A model generated the notes under the pieces. The model was not told the DNA's origin. It saw nothing but the letters and a program-made list of their open reading frames with translations, and did not search any database. Positions 42,506 to 53,300 of a DNA stretch of 64,000 nt are shown here, piece by piece. A program made the translations under genes and the position numbers. Source of the stretch: G965222505 sp965222505 (GTDB taxonomy: Bacteria > Bacteroidota > Rhodothermia > Rhodothermales > DATKEJ01); the NCBI GenBank assembly GCA_965222505.1, contig OZ244956.1:3286001-3350000 (forward strand). Reading direction: 5' to 3'. Positions within the stretch are counted from its first letter, which is position 1, and each line of letters begins with the position of its first letter.

Positions 42506-43723
42506 TTAGCGCCGCTGTTGCACTCGTCGGCGAAACGCTTGAACCGCTGGGTTGCCCTTGCCGTGCCGAAATGCGTGTTGCAGCGCGGCGTTGGCTTTGG
42601 CGTTTTGCCCGGTGCGCACGTAGAGCAGGCCCAGGTTGAGCCAGGCATCGGCATGGGCTGAATCGGTACGCAAGACGCGATTGAAGCGGACCTGGGCTTC
42701 CGTGTATTGCCCCATCTGCGCCAAGAGCGTGGCGATGTTGGTTTGCAACGTCAGATTCTGGGGGCGCAGGCTCTGGGCAATGTGATAAGCTGCCAGCGCT
42801 TCTTCCAGCCGACCCGAGCGGCGCAGGGCATCGGCATGGTCAAGCTGGACCTGAAAGTTCTCCGGGTTGGTCTTGGCGACCCGTCCGGCACGGTCTACGT
42901 CGCTCTGTTCGGCCCGGAGGGTGTTGGCCTGGGTGAGCAGGGCGGTAGCTTCTTCGGTTTGTCCCAGTTTTTGAAGGGCCTGCCCGAGGTTAAACGCAGC
43001 CTGGTAATTCCAGGGTTGCGCAGCCAGCACGGTGCGGAGAGGCCCAAGAGCCGAAGCGTGGTCGCCAGTGCGATGCCGCAACGCCCCCACTTTGTACCGG
43101 TACGCAAAATTCGTGGTGTCCAGCGCGAACGCTTGTTCAGCATGGGACAGGGCGGTTTGAAGATTGGCTTCGCGGTCGTGCCAGTCGGCGAGGCTGGCGT
43201 GTGCCGGGGCATAGGTGGGGTCAGCGGTGAGGGCTTTGGTGTAGGCTTCGCGGGCTTCCTCGGCATTGCCGAGGGCTTCGTGGGTACCGCCCAGGCCGTG
43301 CCACGGGTTCGGATCGTTGCGTCGTTCGGCCTCTTGCATGTACAGGGCCACGGCATCCCGGTAGCGGCGTTGCTGAAACGCCACATTGCCCAGGTTGTGG
43401 GCCAGGCCGGGGTAGTCGGGCTGGAACTGCCGGGCTTTGAGGTAAGCCGCCTGGGCCTCGTCGTATCGTCTGAGGGCAAAGTAGAGCCGCCCCCGGATGA
43501 AATGACCTTCAGATGCAAAGGGAGCAAGGGCCACGATGCTGTCGGCCAGCGCCAACCCCTGTATATAAGCCTGTTGCTTCAGTGCCCGTTGGGCCTGCTG
43601 TATGTACTGTACCGCTGCCGAAGGCAAGGCCGGGCGTTGCGGCTCCGCAGGTTCGGAACCGCACGCGGCCAGCACCAGGACGAGGGCTGCAATCGCGAGG
43701 GTATGTCGGTTTGATGCAGGCAT
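42506..43723 (-). CDS. TPR-repeat lipoprotein
   Basis: 405-residue predicted lipoprotein. The signal peptide ends in LVLVLAAC. About ten TPR-type helical pairs follow (for example YIQGLALADSIVALAPFASE, GLAHNLGNVAFQQRRYRDA, AHASLADWHDREANLQTAL, AWLNLGLLYVRTGQNAKA), so the protein is likely a periplasmic scaffold for protein contacts. It shares a 93-bp divergent region with the GH3 gene and faces the foldase operon convergently. Partners are unknown; a link to surface-protein assembly or the glycan locus is a guess from position. ATG 43723 gives a good lipoprotein signal. Confidence 0.85.
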   Translation of the reverse strand: MPASNRHTLAIAALVLVLAACGSEPAEPQRPALPSAAVQYIQQAQRALKQQAYIQGLALADSIVALAPFASEGHFIRGRLYFALRRYDEAQAAYLKARQFQPDYPGLAHNLGNVAFQQRRYRDAVALYMQEAERRNDPNPWHGLGGTHEALGNAEEAREAYTKALTADPTYAPAHASLADWHDREANLQTALSHAEQAFALDTTNFAYRYKVGALRHRTGDHASALGPLRTVLAAQPWNYQAAFNLGQALQKLGQTEEATALLTQANTLRAEQSDVDRAGRVAKTNPENFQVQLDHADALRRSGRLEEALAAYHIAQSLRPQNLTLQTNIATLLAQMGQYTEAQVRFNRVLRTDSAHADAWLNLGLLYVRTGQNAKANAALQHAFRHGKGNPAVQAFRRRVQQRR

Positions 43724-43770
43724 GATGTTCAGCCGCAAAGTACTAAAACGAAACCTCATTTTTTATTGTT

Positions 43771-43791
43771 TGTAGTGATCATCTGTAGTGA
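43771..43791. promoter_or_regulatory. Direct repeat TGTAGTGA in the TPR/GH3 divergent region
   Basis: TGTAGTGA occurs at 43771-43778 and 43784-43791 with a 13-bp period, 26 nt upstream of the GH3 start codon. It could be an activator or repressor site. No LacI-type palindrome is present here. Confidence 0.35.
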
Positions 43792-43816
43792 GCACGACAA
43801 ATGTGATGCAAATAAA

Positions 43817-46171
43817 ATGTTTGTAATGAAACGAAAATCGCCCCTGATCTACATCCTTGTTTTTATGTCGGTGTCTCCCCTTGTTGCCCAGGATCTACCG
43901 CTTTACAAAGACCCGGCTCAATCCATTGATGCACGGACCGACGATCTGTTGGCCCGCATGACATTGGAAGAGAAGGTCGCACAAATGATGTGCTTGTGGA
44001 ACAGCAAGCCGGACATCATGGACGCGAATCGGCAATTTGATGCAGCGAAAGCATCCGCGTTATTGCCGGACGGCATCGGCTGCATCACGCGCCCTTCGGA
44101 CAATACGGGGTTTGAGCCTGAACCCGGTGTAGACCTGTACCGGGGCGCGCGAGAAACAGCCGAACTGGTCAATGCCATTCAGAAGTGGGCCATTGAGGAA
44201 ACCCGCCTCGGGATTCCGGTCCTGATGCACGAGGAAGGGTTGCACGGTCTGCAATCCAAAGGAGCCACCCATTTTCCACAGGCCATAGCCCTGGCCGGTA
44301 CCTGGGACCTGGACCTCATCGAAAAAATCTACACCATCGTCGCCCGAGAAATCCGTGTGCGGGGTGCCCATCACGTACTCTCACCGGTTGTGGATGTAGC
44401 GCGGGATGCCCGATGGGGGCGTTACGAAGAAACCTATGGCGAAGACCCGTACCTCGTCAGTCGGGTTGGTGTGGCGGCGGTTCATGGGTTCCAGGGCCGG
44501 ACGATGCCACTGGCCGAGGACCGCGTGTTGGCGACGCTCAAACACATGACCGGCCACGGGCAACCGGAAAGCGGGACCAACGTTGGGCCGGCGCAAATCT
44601 CCGAACGAACCCTGCGCGAAATGTTTTTCCCACCCTTTGAAGCCGCTATCAAGGAGGCCAATGCTGCCAGTGTAATGGCCTCCTACAATGAAATCGACGG
44701 CATTCCTTCCCACGCCAACACCTGGCTCCTGGGGGATATACTGCGTGGAGAATGGGGGTTTGATGGGTTTGTAGTGGCCGACTATTACGCCATCCCCGAA
44801 CTGATGGGCCGCCATCATGTGGCTGCCGATAAAGCTGAAGCTGCCCTGTTGGCCGTAGAAGCCGGTGTAGACATTGAACTTCCCGAATGGGATGTGTACC
44901 GGCTCATTCCTGAATTGATTGCCGAGGGACGGATGGATGAAGCCCTGGTGGATCAAGCCGTACGGCGGCTGCTCCGTGCGAAATTTATGGCCGGGATGTT
45001 TGAACACCCCTACGCCGACCCCGATGCCGCCGAGGCCATCACCAGCAATGACGAAGCCCGCGCCCTGGCGCTGGAAGCGGCTCGGAAAGCCATCACGTTG
45101 CTCAAGAATGAAAACAACCTACTCCCGCTGAACAAGGCCGACCTGAGCCGCATCGCGGTCGTCGGGCCGAACGCCGCTGAAGCCATGCTGGGCGGATACA
45201 GCTACGAACCCAAACATGCAGTCAGCGTTCTGGATGGCATCCGGGCGTATGTGGGAGATGCCATTGAGGTGGCCTATGCCGAGGGCGTCCGGCTGACGGA
45301 AAGCCGCAACTGGTGGGCCGATGAAGTCCAATTTGTTGATCCCGAGGAAAATCGCAAACGCATCGCCGAGGCGATAGAAACCGTGCAAGGGGCCGATGTT
45401 GCGGTGCTCGTCATCGGAGACAATGAGCAGACGAGCCGCGAAGCCTGGGCCGAAAGCCATCCCGGCGACCGCGCCAGTCTCAACCTGATGGCCCAGCAAG
45501 ATGAACTCGTGGAAGCGGTCCTGAAAACCGGCGTGCCCACCATCGTCCTGATGTTACATGGTCGGCCATTGGCCATCAACGCCGTCGCCGAAACGGTCCC
45601 AGCCATTCTGGATGGTTGGTACCTCGGACAGGAGGGCGGCACAGCCGTTGCCGAAGCCCTCTTTGGTGAGGTCAACCCCGGCGGCAAGCTACCCACGACG
45701 ATTCCGCGTAGCGTGGGCCAACTCCCCATGTTCTACAATCATAAGCCGACGGCTCGCCGGGTGTATCTGGTGGAGGAAACCTCACCGCTTTATCCATTCG
45801 GCTATGGCCTGTCCTACACCACTTTCGCCTTCGAGAACCTGCGTCTGAGCCAGGACACGATTGCCACGGATGGTTCCGTAGATGTACGGGTAGATGTGGT
45901 GAATACCGGCGAACGGGCGGGGGATGAGGTCGCCCAACTGTATATTCGCGACGACGTGAGTTCGGTGACGCGGCCGGTGAAAGAACTTAAAGGATTTCAG
46001 CGGATCACGCTCGAACCTGGGGCGCGTCAAACCGTGACGCTCACCCTTACACCGGATCACCTGGCGTTCTTCAACCGTGCGATGGAACGGGTGGTCGAGA
46101 CGGGGACGTTCAGCATTATGGTCGGCCCCAATTCAGTTGATGTACAAACTGTAACCCTGGCTGTGAAGTGA
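43817..46171 (+). CDS. GH3 beta-glucosidase, periplasmic
   Basis: 784-residue exported glycosidase. After the signal peptide comes the GH3 barrel with LPDGIGCITRP, GLHGLQSKGATHFPQAIALA, LKHMTGHGQPESGTN and the nucleophile Asp322 in GFVVADYYAI. The second alpha/beta domain follows (VLVIGDNEQTSREAWAESHPGDRASL), and the C-terminal fibronectin-III-like domain has VNTGERAGDEVAQLYI. There is no T9SS domain, so it should stay in the periplasm and finish imported beta-glucan oligosaccharides to glucose. ATG 43817 or 43826 are both possible. A GTG (46168) of the next gene overlaps its stop, so the two are likely co-translated. Confidence 0.95.
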   Translation: MFVMKRKSPLIYILVFMSVSPLVAQDLPLYKDPAQSIDARTDDLLARMTLEEKVAQMMCLWNSKPDIMDANRQFDAAKASALLPDGIGCITRPSDNTGFEPEPGVDLYRGARETAELVNAIQKWAIEETRLGIPVLMHEEGLHGLQSKGATHFPQAIALAGTWDLDLIEKIYTIVAREIRVRGAHHVLSPVVDVARDARWGRYEETYGEDPYLVSRVGVAAVHGFQGRTMPLAEDRVLATLKHMTGHGQPESGTNVGPAQISERTLREMFFPPFEAAIKEANAASVMASYNEIDGIPSHANTWLLGDILRGEWGFDGFVVADYYAIPELMGRHHVAADKAEAALLAVEAGVDIELPEWDVYRLIPELIAEGRMDEALVDQAVRRLLRAKFMAGMFEHPYADPDAAEAITSNDEARALALEAARKAITLLKNENNLLPLNKADLSRIAVVGPNAAEAMLGGYSYEPKHAVSVLDGIRAYVGDAIEVAYAEGVRLTESRNWWADEVQFVDPEENRKRIAEAIETVQGADVAVLVIGDNEQTSREAWAESHPGDRASLNLMAQQDELVEAVLKTGVPTIVLMLHGRPLAINAVAETVPAILDGWYLGQEGGTAVAEALFGEVNPGGKLPTTIPRSVGQLPMFYNHKPTARRVYLVEETSPLYPFGYGLSYTTFAFENLRLSQDTIATDGSVDVRVDVVNTGERAGDEVAQLYIRDDVSSVTRPVKELKGFQRITLEPGARQTVTLTLTPDHLAFFNRAMERVVETGTFSIMVGPNSVDVQTVTLAVK

Positions 46172-46176
46172 TCAGG

Positions 46177-48207
46177 ATGTGTAGAGTCCTTATACGTTGG
46201 TTAGCCGTTGCCGTACTGCTCGGGGTGTACCTCCCGGCGCAGGGGCAAACCGTGGTGCCACGCCACAACTACGGGGCCTTGCTGGAACCGGACGATGTGT
46301 TGATGCACGGGGCCGGGCAAAGCGTCGAGGATTTCAACGACTACTGGAACGCGATGCCAGCGGACCAAAAGCCTGTGGTGTACATGCACTACATCGGGCT
46401 GTCCAACCTGCGCGCAGACTGGGCCGACGACCTCAAGGCCACTCTCCGCACCTATCCCGATCACTTCGTTTTGCCCCAGATCGGCCTGTCGATGACGCGG
46501 GACGGTAATCCGAACGCCCACTACGAACACCTGGTCGCCGAGGGCGTGTACGATGATCGCATCGCCGACCTCATCGAGGGTTTTCGCCGCCTGGCAACAC
46601 CGGCCTATCTACGGATTGGCTATGAGTTTAACGGGCGGGTGTGGAACGGCTATGAGCCGGAGACCTACAAGGCCGCCTTCATCCGCATCACCGAAAAACT
46701 CCGCGCAGCCGATCTGGAAGTTGCCACCGTCTGGTGCGGGGCAATGGACGGCGACCACGACTTCTTTGCCTTCTACCCGGGCGATGAATACGTTGACTGG
46801 TTCGGCCTGGACCTGTTTGACTTCAATCATTTCAGCCACCCGGATGCCCATGCTTTTCTTGACAGCGCCCATGTGCATCAGAAGCCGGTGATGATTGGGG
46901 AGACCACGCCGCGCCGGGTAGGGGTGCGGGATGGGGAAGCCGATTGGATTCGGTGGTTTGTCCCGTTTTTTGAGTATATGCACACCCGGCCCGAGGTCAA
47001 GCAGTTCGGGTACATCAACTGGAACTGGCCGGTTTGGTCGACGCGGCTGGGCATCAACTGGGCCGATTGGGGAGATGCCCGGTTACAAGTCAACGAAGAG
47101 GTGCTTTCGCGGTACGTCGAGGCCACATCGGCCCCTGAGTACCTGCATGCCACGGATGAATTCACCTTCCGTCAACGCCTCGGCTACGATGATATCACCC
47201 CGCCTCCGGCCCCCTCAGACATCAGGCGGACGGGCAGTGATCGATCGGCTGCGTTCGCGTGGAATGCCGTTTTTGACCCCTCCGGCCTCGCACGGTACCT
47301 CATTTACAAGGATGACGTCCTGGTAGACTATACCTTAAACACGGCGTTTTTCGATGCCGATATCCCCGTCGGGACCACCACCTACCAGGTGCAGGCCATC
47401 GACCGAGCCGGTAATGCGGGACCCCACTCTGAGCCGCTAACCGTCGAAATCCTGCAACTGGAACGGATTCGGAATGGGAATTTTGAGAAAGGGTTCAACC
47501 ACTGGCGCTTCGACGTTTTCAATAACCTGAACCGGGCCAACTTTACAACGGAGTTCGATTCCCTGCTTACCGCGACTACGGCGGGCCGCGTCGATGTGCA
47601 ACGCAGCACCAACACCGACTGGCACGTTCAGTTACGCCAGTTCATCCCGTTTAAGTCGGGCAATACCTATCGGATTGTGTTCCAGGCACGGGCCAGCAAA
47701 GCCGTCACCCTGCCGGTTATATTTCAGCAATCCACCGACCCGTTTAGCATCTACCACCGTCGAGATATGCGGGTGGGGACGAATGCCAAGACCTTTGGGT
47801 TTGAATTTATGGCCGATACCACCGATGCTATCGCGTTTAGCTTTTTCCTGGGCGATATTGGCACGGCCAGTATCTGGTTCGATGATGTGTCTGTCGTAGA
47901 ACTGGACCCCAGTATTGTGTCTACCGAGGCCACCCTGGTCCCACCCAATTTTGATCTCACCGTCTACCCCAACCCGGCCACAACCCAAAGCACGGTGGCC
48001 TACAGCCTCAAGGCTCCCGGCCACGTGCACCTGGAAGCCTACGATGTGCTCGGCCGCCGCGTTCGGGTCTTGCACGAGGGGGTGCAGCCCGCAGGCCGCC
48101 ACCGGATTCCCGTCACCTTCGACGGCCTCGCTGGGGGCTTGTATCTGGTTCGCATACAAACTGCAAACGGCCACATCGGTAGCCTGCCGGTTGCCGTGGT
48201 GGAGTAA
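46177..48207 (+). CDS. Clan GH-A (GH26-like) glycanase with CBM4/9-like and T9SS domains
   Basis: 676-residue secreted enzyme. The signal peptide is LAVAVLLGVYLPAQGQ. The barrel (about 25-320) resembles GH26: the acid/base Glu150 in LRIGYEFNG and the nucleophile Glu242 in VMIGETTPRR lie 92 residues apart, as in clan GH-A. A fibronectin-like part (about 330-425) precedes a CBM4/9-like sandwich (NGNFEKGFNHWRFDV... WFDDVSVVEL) and a T9SS sorting domain (VYPNPATTQSTVAY... GLYLVRIQT). GH26 members cut mannan, beta-1,3-xylan or mixed glucans, so the substrate is open; the neighbours favour a beta-glucan. GTG 46168 is an alternative start that overlaps the GH3 stop. Confidence 0.8.
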   Translation: MCRVLIRWLAVAVLLGVYLPAQGQTVVPRHNYGALLEPDDVLMHGAGQSVEDFNDYWNAMPADQKPVVYMHYIGLSNLRADWADDLKATLRTYPDHFVLPQIGLSMTRDGNPNAHYEHLVAEGVYDDRIADLIEGFRRLATPAYLRIGYEFNGRVWNGYEPETYKAAFIRITEKLRAADLEVATVWCGAMDGDHDFFAFYPGDEYVDWFGLDLFDFNHFSHPDAHAFLDSAHVHQKPVMIGETTPRRVGVRDGEADWIRWFVPFFEYMHTRPEVKQFGYINWNWPVWSTRLGINWADWGDARLQVNEEVLSRYVEATSAPEYLHATDEFTFRQRLGYDDITPPPAPSDIRRTGSDRSAAFAWNAVFDPSGLARYLIYKDDVLVDYTLNTAFFDADIPVGTTTYQVQAIDRAGNAGPHSEPLTVEILQLERIRNGNFEKGFNHWRFDVFNNLNRANFTTEFDSLLTATTAGRVDVQRSTNTDWHVQLRQFIPFKSGNTYRIVFQARASKAVTLPVIFQQSTDPFSIYHRRDMRVGTNAKTFGFEFMADTTDAIAFSFFLGDIGTASIWFDDVSVVELDPSIVSTEATLVPPNFDLTVYPNPATTQSTVAYSLKAPGHVHLEAYDVLGRRVRVLHEGVQPAGRHRIPVTFDGLAGGLYLVRIQTANGHIGSLPVAVVE

Positions 48208-48214
48208 TCAAATA

Positions 48215-48289
48215 TTTCGTAATGCGTATTGCATAAGGGCGACCTCACACATGTGAGCGAATTCCCATACGCATTACGCACTACGTAAC
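48215..48289. repeat. Inverted heptamer repeat, ATGCGTA / ACGCATT family
   Basis: TTTCGTA, ATGCGTA, TTGCATA (48215-48235) mirror ACGCATT, ACGCACT, ACGTAAC (48269-48289). A perfect 12-bp stem joins CGTAATGCGTAT (48218-48229) to ATACGCATTACG (48267-48278), and an inner near-palindrome CTCACA...TGTGAG fills the centre. It lies between the GH26-like and GH5 genes and resembles the element at 1591-1664. Confidence 0.7.
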
Positions 48290-48300
48290 ATGACATCCAT

Positions 48301-50286
48301 ATGAAACGCTATATACCGATCCTCCTCCTGGTTGTCTTCTGCGCAGCGCTTCCAGCACAGGCCCAACTCACGCCGCAGGTGGCGATTGGGGATATGGGCC
48401 GGGGCATCAACATGGGCAATACGCTGGAGCCGCCACAGGAAGGCGGGTGGAACAACGGCCCCGCCGAAGAACACTATTTCGACGATTATAAAGCCGCAGG
48501 TTTTGGCACCGTTCGCATTCCTGTTCGCTGGGACGAACACACAGGCCGGAACACGCCGTTCGCTGTGGATGCCGCCTGGATGGATCGCGTGGAGCAGGTC
48601 GTAGACTGGGCGCTGGCTCGGGATCTGTACGTGGTACTGAATGCCCACCACGAGGATTGGCTGAAACAGGACTACGCCAATGACACCCTGCGTATCCGGT
48701 TCGACCGCATCTGGACGCAGATCGCCGAACGGTTCAAGGACAAGTCCGAAAAGCTGTTCTTTGAAATCATCAACGAGCCGAAAGGCATGACGCGCGAGGA
48801 AGTGGACGACCTCAACGTGCGTATCCTGTCCATCATTCGGGTCAACAACCCGACCCGCATTGTGATTTATTCCGGTGCGGAATGGAGTGCCGCCAATGAC
48901 CTCATGACGGCAGCCATACCGAATGACCCCTACCTGATGGGCTACTTCCATGCCTACAACCCGTGGAATTTTGCCGGGTTGGGCGAAGGCACCTGGGGCA
49001 CGGAGCAGCAACGCGCCGAGGTAAGTGACATGTTTCAGGAGGTCGCCGATTGGTCGGCAGACACCGGCATTCCGGTCAACATCAGCGAGTTTGGGGCCGT
49101 TCGGGAAACGGATTACAACTCGCGCATGGCTTTCTATGCCCTCTACGTGGAAGAATCCATCAAACACAACATTGCCTTTCAGGTGTGGGACGACGGCGGG
49201 ATGTTTCAGGTCTACCAGCGGGACACCCGCGGATGGAACGACGAAAAAGACACCCTGCTTAACACCTACCTCGATAGCCCCACGCATATGACGGCCTCCG
49301 TGGTTGGAGATACCCTGGTAACCCTGGCGTGGGAGAACCGCACCACACAAAACGCCCGGATCATCGTCGAGCGCCGCCAGCAAGGGACCGATGCCTTTAC
49401 CCCCATCGCCGAACTGCCAAAGGATGCCACCACCTATGCCGATACCACGGCCGAAGGCGGGTTCTGGTATCAGTACCGTGTGGTCTCGGAATTCGGGCGC
49501 GGCGGAGATCGGTACGGGTACCCGGTGCAAGTGTTTGCTCCACCAACGGAACGGACTAATTTTCTGGGCGCACCCTTCATTATTCCCGGCACCATCGAAG
49601 CCGAAGATTTTGACGAAGGCGGCGAGGGCCTGACGTATCATGACACTGATCCCAACAACATTCCCGGCGTCTACCGCCCCAACGTTGGCGTGGACATCGA
49701 GCCCCGGGACGATGGGGGATATCAGGTGGCCTACATCGAATCCGGGGAATGGCTCGAATACACCATCGACGTGCAGGAGGCCGGGGCATACGGCATCACC
49801 ACCTACCTTGCCTCATTGGAGGGCGGAGGGCGGTTTCGGTACCGGATCGGGCGGAACCGATCTCCCATCCTGGTGCCACCGAGTACGGGCAGTTGGCAAA
49901 CCCTCACGACGGTAAATACCACGATGGACCTTGAAGCCGGGGAACAGGTTCTACGCCTCGAATTACTCACGGCCCGGCCTTTCAACGTGGACAAGTTTAC
50001 GTTTGAGCTGCTGAGCCCCACGGCCAACGCGCCGGGTGAAGTGCCGGAGGACGCATTCGCTGTTTATCCCAACCCGGCCCAGGAGGTCATCCAGGTGGCG
50101 TTCGATCATACGGCCCTCGACCGCAGCCTGGACATTTTCAACATGCTCGGTCAGCGGGTGCGTACCGAGGTGTTATCGGCGCGGAACCAGCGGATGTCTG
50201 TGGACGGGTTGCCGGCTGGTCTTTACCTGCTGCGCTTCATGGCCGATGACCAGGTGGTGGCGCAGGGCTATCTCGTTAAACAATAA
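48301..50286 (+). CDS. GH5 endoglucanase-type enzyme with CBM6 and T9SS domains
   Basis: 661-residue secreted enzyme. The signal peptide is ILLLVVFCAALPAQAQ. The GH5 barrel (about 25-320) opens with GRGINMGNTLEPPQEGGW and has the acid/base Glu159 in FEIINEPKG and the nucleophile Glu263 in NISEFGAV. A fibronectin-like segment (about 330-415), CBM6 (TIEAEDFDEGGEGLTYHD... SGEWLEYTIDVQEAG, about 425-575) and a T9SS sorting domain (VYPNPAQEVIQVAF... GLYLLRFM) follow. It probably cleaves beta-1,4 or mixed-linkage glucan at the surface. The heptamer repeat, not a clear promoter, lies just upstream; it may be in one transcript with the GH3 and GH26-like genes. Confidence 0.93.
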   Translation: MKRYIPILLLVVFCAALPAQAQLTPQVAIGDMGRGINMGNTLEPPQEGGWNNGPAEEHYFDDYKAAGFGTVRIPVRWDEHTGRNTPFAVDAAWMDRVEQVVDWALARDLYVVLNAHHEDWLKQDYANDTLRIRFDRIWTQIAERFKDKSEKLFFEIINEPKGMTREEVDDLNVRILSIIRVNNPTRIVIYSGAEWSAANDLMTAAIPNDPYLMGYFHAYNPWNFAGLGEGTWGTEQQRAEVSDMFQEVADWSADTGIPVNISEFGAVRETDYNSRMAFYALYVEESIKHNIAFQVWDDGGMFQVYQRDTRGWNDEKDTLLNTYLDSPTHMTASVVGDTLVTLAWENRTTQNARIIVERRQQGTDAFTPIAELPKDATTYADTTAEGGFWYQYRVVSEFGRGGDRYGYPVQVFAPPTERTNFLGAPFIIPGTIEAEDFDEGGEGLTYHDTDPNNIPGVYRPNVGVDIEPRDDGGYQVAYIESGEWLEYTIDVQEAGAYGITTYLASLEGGGRFRYRIGRNRSPILVPPSTGSWQTLTTVNTTMDLEAGEQVLRLELLTARPFNVDKFTFELLSPTANAPGEVPEDAFAVYPNPAQEVIQVAFDHTALDRSLDIFNMLGQRVRTEVLSARNQRMSVDGLPAGLYLLRFMADDQVVAQGYLVKQ

Positions 50287-50307
50287 CCCAAAGACATTGT
50301 ACGGCCT

Positions 50308-53300
50308 ATGCGTGTGCTCTCATTTATTTTTGTGATGCTGTTTCTGGTGGAGGGTGGCGAGGCCGCGCACCGGGCTTCGGCTGAACCCGCCCACGGCTTC
50401 AAAGCCCTGGTCTTCTCCAAAACCGCCGGCTTCCGGCACGATTCTATCGCGTCCGGTATCCTTGCCATTCGGCAGTTAGGTACCGAGCACGATTTTGAGG
50501 TTGAGGCCACGGAAGATGCCAGCGTGTTCACGGAAGCCAACCTGATGGACTACGGCGTGGTCATTTTCCTGAACACCACGGGTAATGTGCTCAACGCCGA
50601 TCAACAAGCGGCCTTTGAGGCCTACATCCGGTCGGGCGGGGGCTTTGTGGGTATCCACGCGGCCGCAGATACCGAATACGATTGGCCGTTCTACGGTGGG
50701 TTGGTCGGAGCCTACTTCGAAAGCCATCCTACGGGTACGCCGACGGCTACCGTGAACGTCGTCGACCGCGTCCACCCGTCCACGGCCTTGTTGCCCGGGA
50801 GGTGGCAACGTACCGACGAGTGGTACAACTTCCAGCGCAACCCACGGGGTGACGTACACGTGCTGGCCACCCTCGATGAAGGGACCTACAGGGGCGGTAC
50901 GATGGGGGCCGATCATCCGATTGCCTGGTGTCACGTCTATGAAGGCGGGCGCAGTTGGTACACGGCAGGCGGGCACACCAGCGCCGCCTATGCCGAGCCC
51001 CTCTACCGGCAACACCTGTTGTTCGGGATCGAATACGCCGCCGGAGAGGCCACGGGCCAGTGTGGGGCGACCGTTTGGGGCAACTACGACAAAGTCACCC
51101 TCGACGACAACACGCAAAACCCGACGGCGCTGGACATCGCACCGGACGGCCGTATCTTCTTCATCGAACGGGCCGGGGCACTGCGCATTTACGAACCCGA
51201 AACCGGCACCACGACCACAGCCGGTACCTTGCCGGTGATCACCACCAACGAAGACGGCCTCGTCGGCATCGCCCTCGATCCGGATTTTGCAAACAACAAC
51301 TGGATATACCTCTTTTACTCGCCATCGACCGGCGGGTCCGTACAGCACATCTCGCGGTTTACCATGAGCGGTAATACCCTCGACCGGAGCTCCGAAGTCG
51401 TTATCCTGGAGATTCCGGTGCAGCGAGTACAGTGCTGCCACACGGGCGGTGCCCTGCAATTCGATACCGAAGGGAATCTGTTTATCGCCGTCGGAGACAA
51501 CACCAACCCGTTTGAGTCGGGCGGTTTTACGCCCATCGACGAACGGCCGGGGCGGAGTCCATGGGATGCCCAAAAATCCGCCGGCAACACCCACGACTTG
51601 CGCGGCAAAATCCTCCGCATTACGCCGCAGCCGGACGGGACCTACACCATCCCTGAAGGCAACCTGTTTACCGATCCCCAGCAGGGACTGCCGGAGGTGT
51701 ATGTGATGGGGGTGCGAAACCCGTTTCGGATTTCGCTGGATACCGAACGGGGGTGGTTGTACTGGGGGGATGTGGGGCCGGACGCATCAGGCAATGCGTC
51801 CAACCGTGGACCGCGCGGCTACGACGAGTGGAACCAGGCCCGGCAGCCCGGGCATTTCGGCTGGCCGTACTGCATTGCGGACAATAAGCCCTACCGCGAT
51901 TATGACTTTGCTACGGGTACCTCCGGTGCACTTTTCGGTTGTGCCGGCGCCCAAAACGACTCGCCCAACAACACCGGGGTACGGGTCCTGCCGCCAGCCG
52001 AACCGGCCTGGATCTGGTATCCCTATGCAACGTCCGAGGAATTTCCCGGCGTGACCAATGGCAATGGCCGGGCTGCGATGGCTGGGCCGGTCTATCGCTT
52101 CGATGATACCCGTGAAAGCGATACCCAACTCCCGCGCTATTTTGACGACACCCTGTTTATTTATGAATGGGCGCGCAGCTGGATTCATGAAGTCAAGCTC
52201 GACGAGGCGGGTGGCGTACTGGCCATTCAACCGTTTGTGCCCAACTTTGAACTGCTTCGGCCCATTGACATGAAAATCGGTCCAGACGGGGCCATCTATC
52301 TGTTGGAATGGGGGACCGGCTTCGGGGGGGACAACCGCGATTCCCGGCTGGTGCGGATCGATTACCTGCAGGGTGCGCGGGCACCCGTGATTGTGGCCAA
52401 TGCCATACCTAGTGCCGGTCCGGCTCCCTTGACGGTGCAGTTCGATGCCTCCGGCACTTACGACCCCGACCCCGGCGACGTCCCCGCATTTGCCTGGGAC
52501 TTCGAAGCCGACGGGACGATCGACGCCACCGCGTCAACCACCAGCCATACCTACTCCGAAAATGGTACCTACACCGCTCGCCTGATCGTCACCGACCTTG
52601 AAGGCAACACGGCCTTTACAACCTTTGAAATCACGGTCGGCAACTCCCTGCCGACCGTGACGCTGTTGACGCCATCTGCCGGTACGTTCTTTGAGTGGGG
52701 GGAACCCGTTAACTTTGCGTTGCAGGTCACGGACCCCGAGGACGGCAGTACCGAAGATGGCACCATTGCCTGTGCCGACGTCACCCTGCAACTCTTCCTG
52801 GGGCACGACGATCACGCCCACCCGCTGGATCAAATTAACGATTGCCAAGGCACCTTCGTGGTGGCCGAAGAAGACCACGGTGGGGAAGGCGAACGGCTGT
52901 TTTATGTAGTGGAAGCCACCTATACCGACCAGGGCACCGGTGAGGCGGGTGCCCTGACGGGTCGTGCCCAGCACCTCTTACAGCCCAAGCGCATCGAGGC
53001 CGAGCACTTTACCTCACAACAGGGCATTCAACTGGAGGATAGCGAGGATCCACTGGGCGGCGGTGTCCATATCGCATTCATTGAGCACGGGGATTACATC
53101 TCCATCAGCCCCATCGACTTGCACAACATCGTCGCGCTCACCTTCCGCATTGCCTCGGCCGGGGCCGGGGGGCGCATTGTGGTCCGGGAGGGCTCGGTCG
53201 ACGGCACGATACTCGGCCAGGCCAATGTGGAAGTCACGGGAGGCTGGCAACAGTTCCGGGATGTGACCATTCCGATTGAAGATCCCGGTGGCATGAACGA

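Noticed and set aside
48274..49641. 455-codon frame opposite GH5
   Set aside because: Antisense to an intact GH5-CBM6 gene; it lacks domain patterns and a plausible start context.
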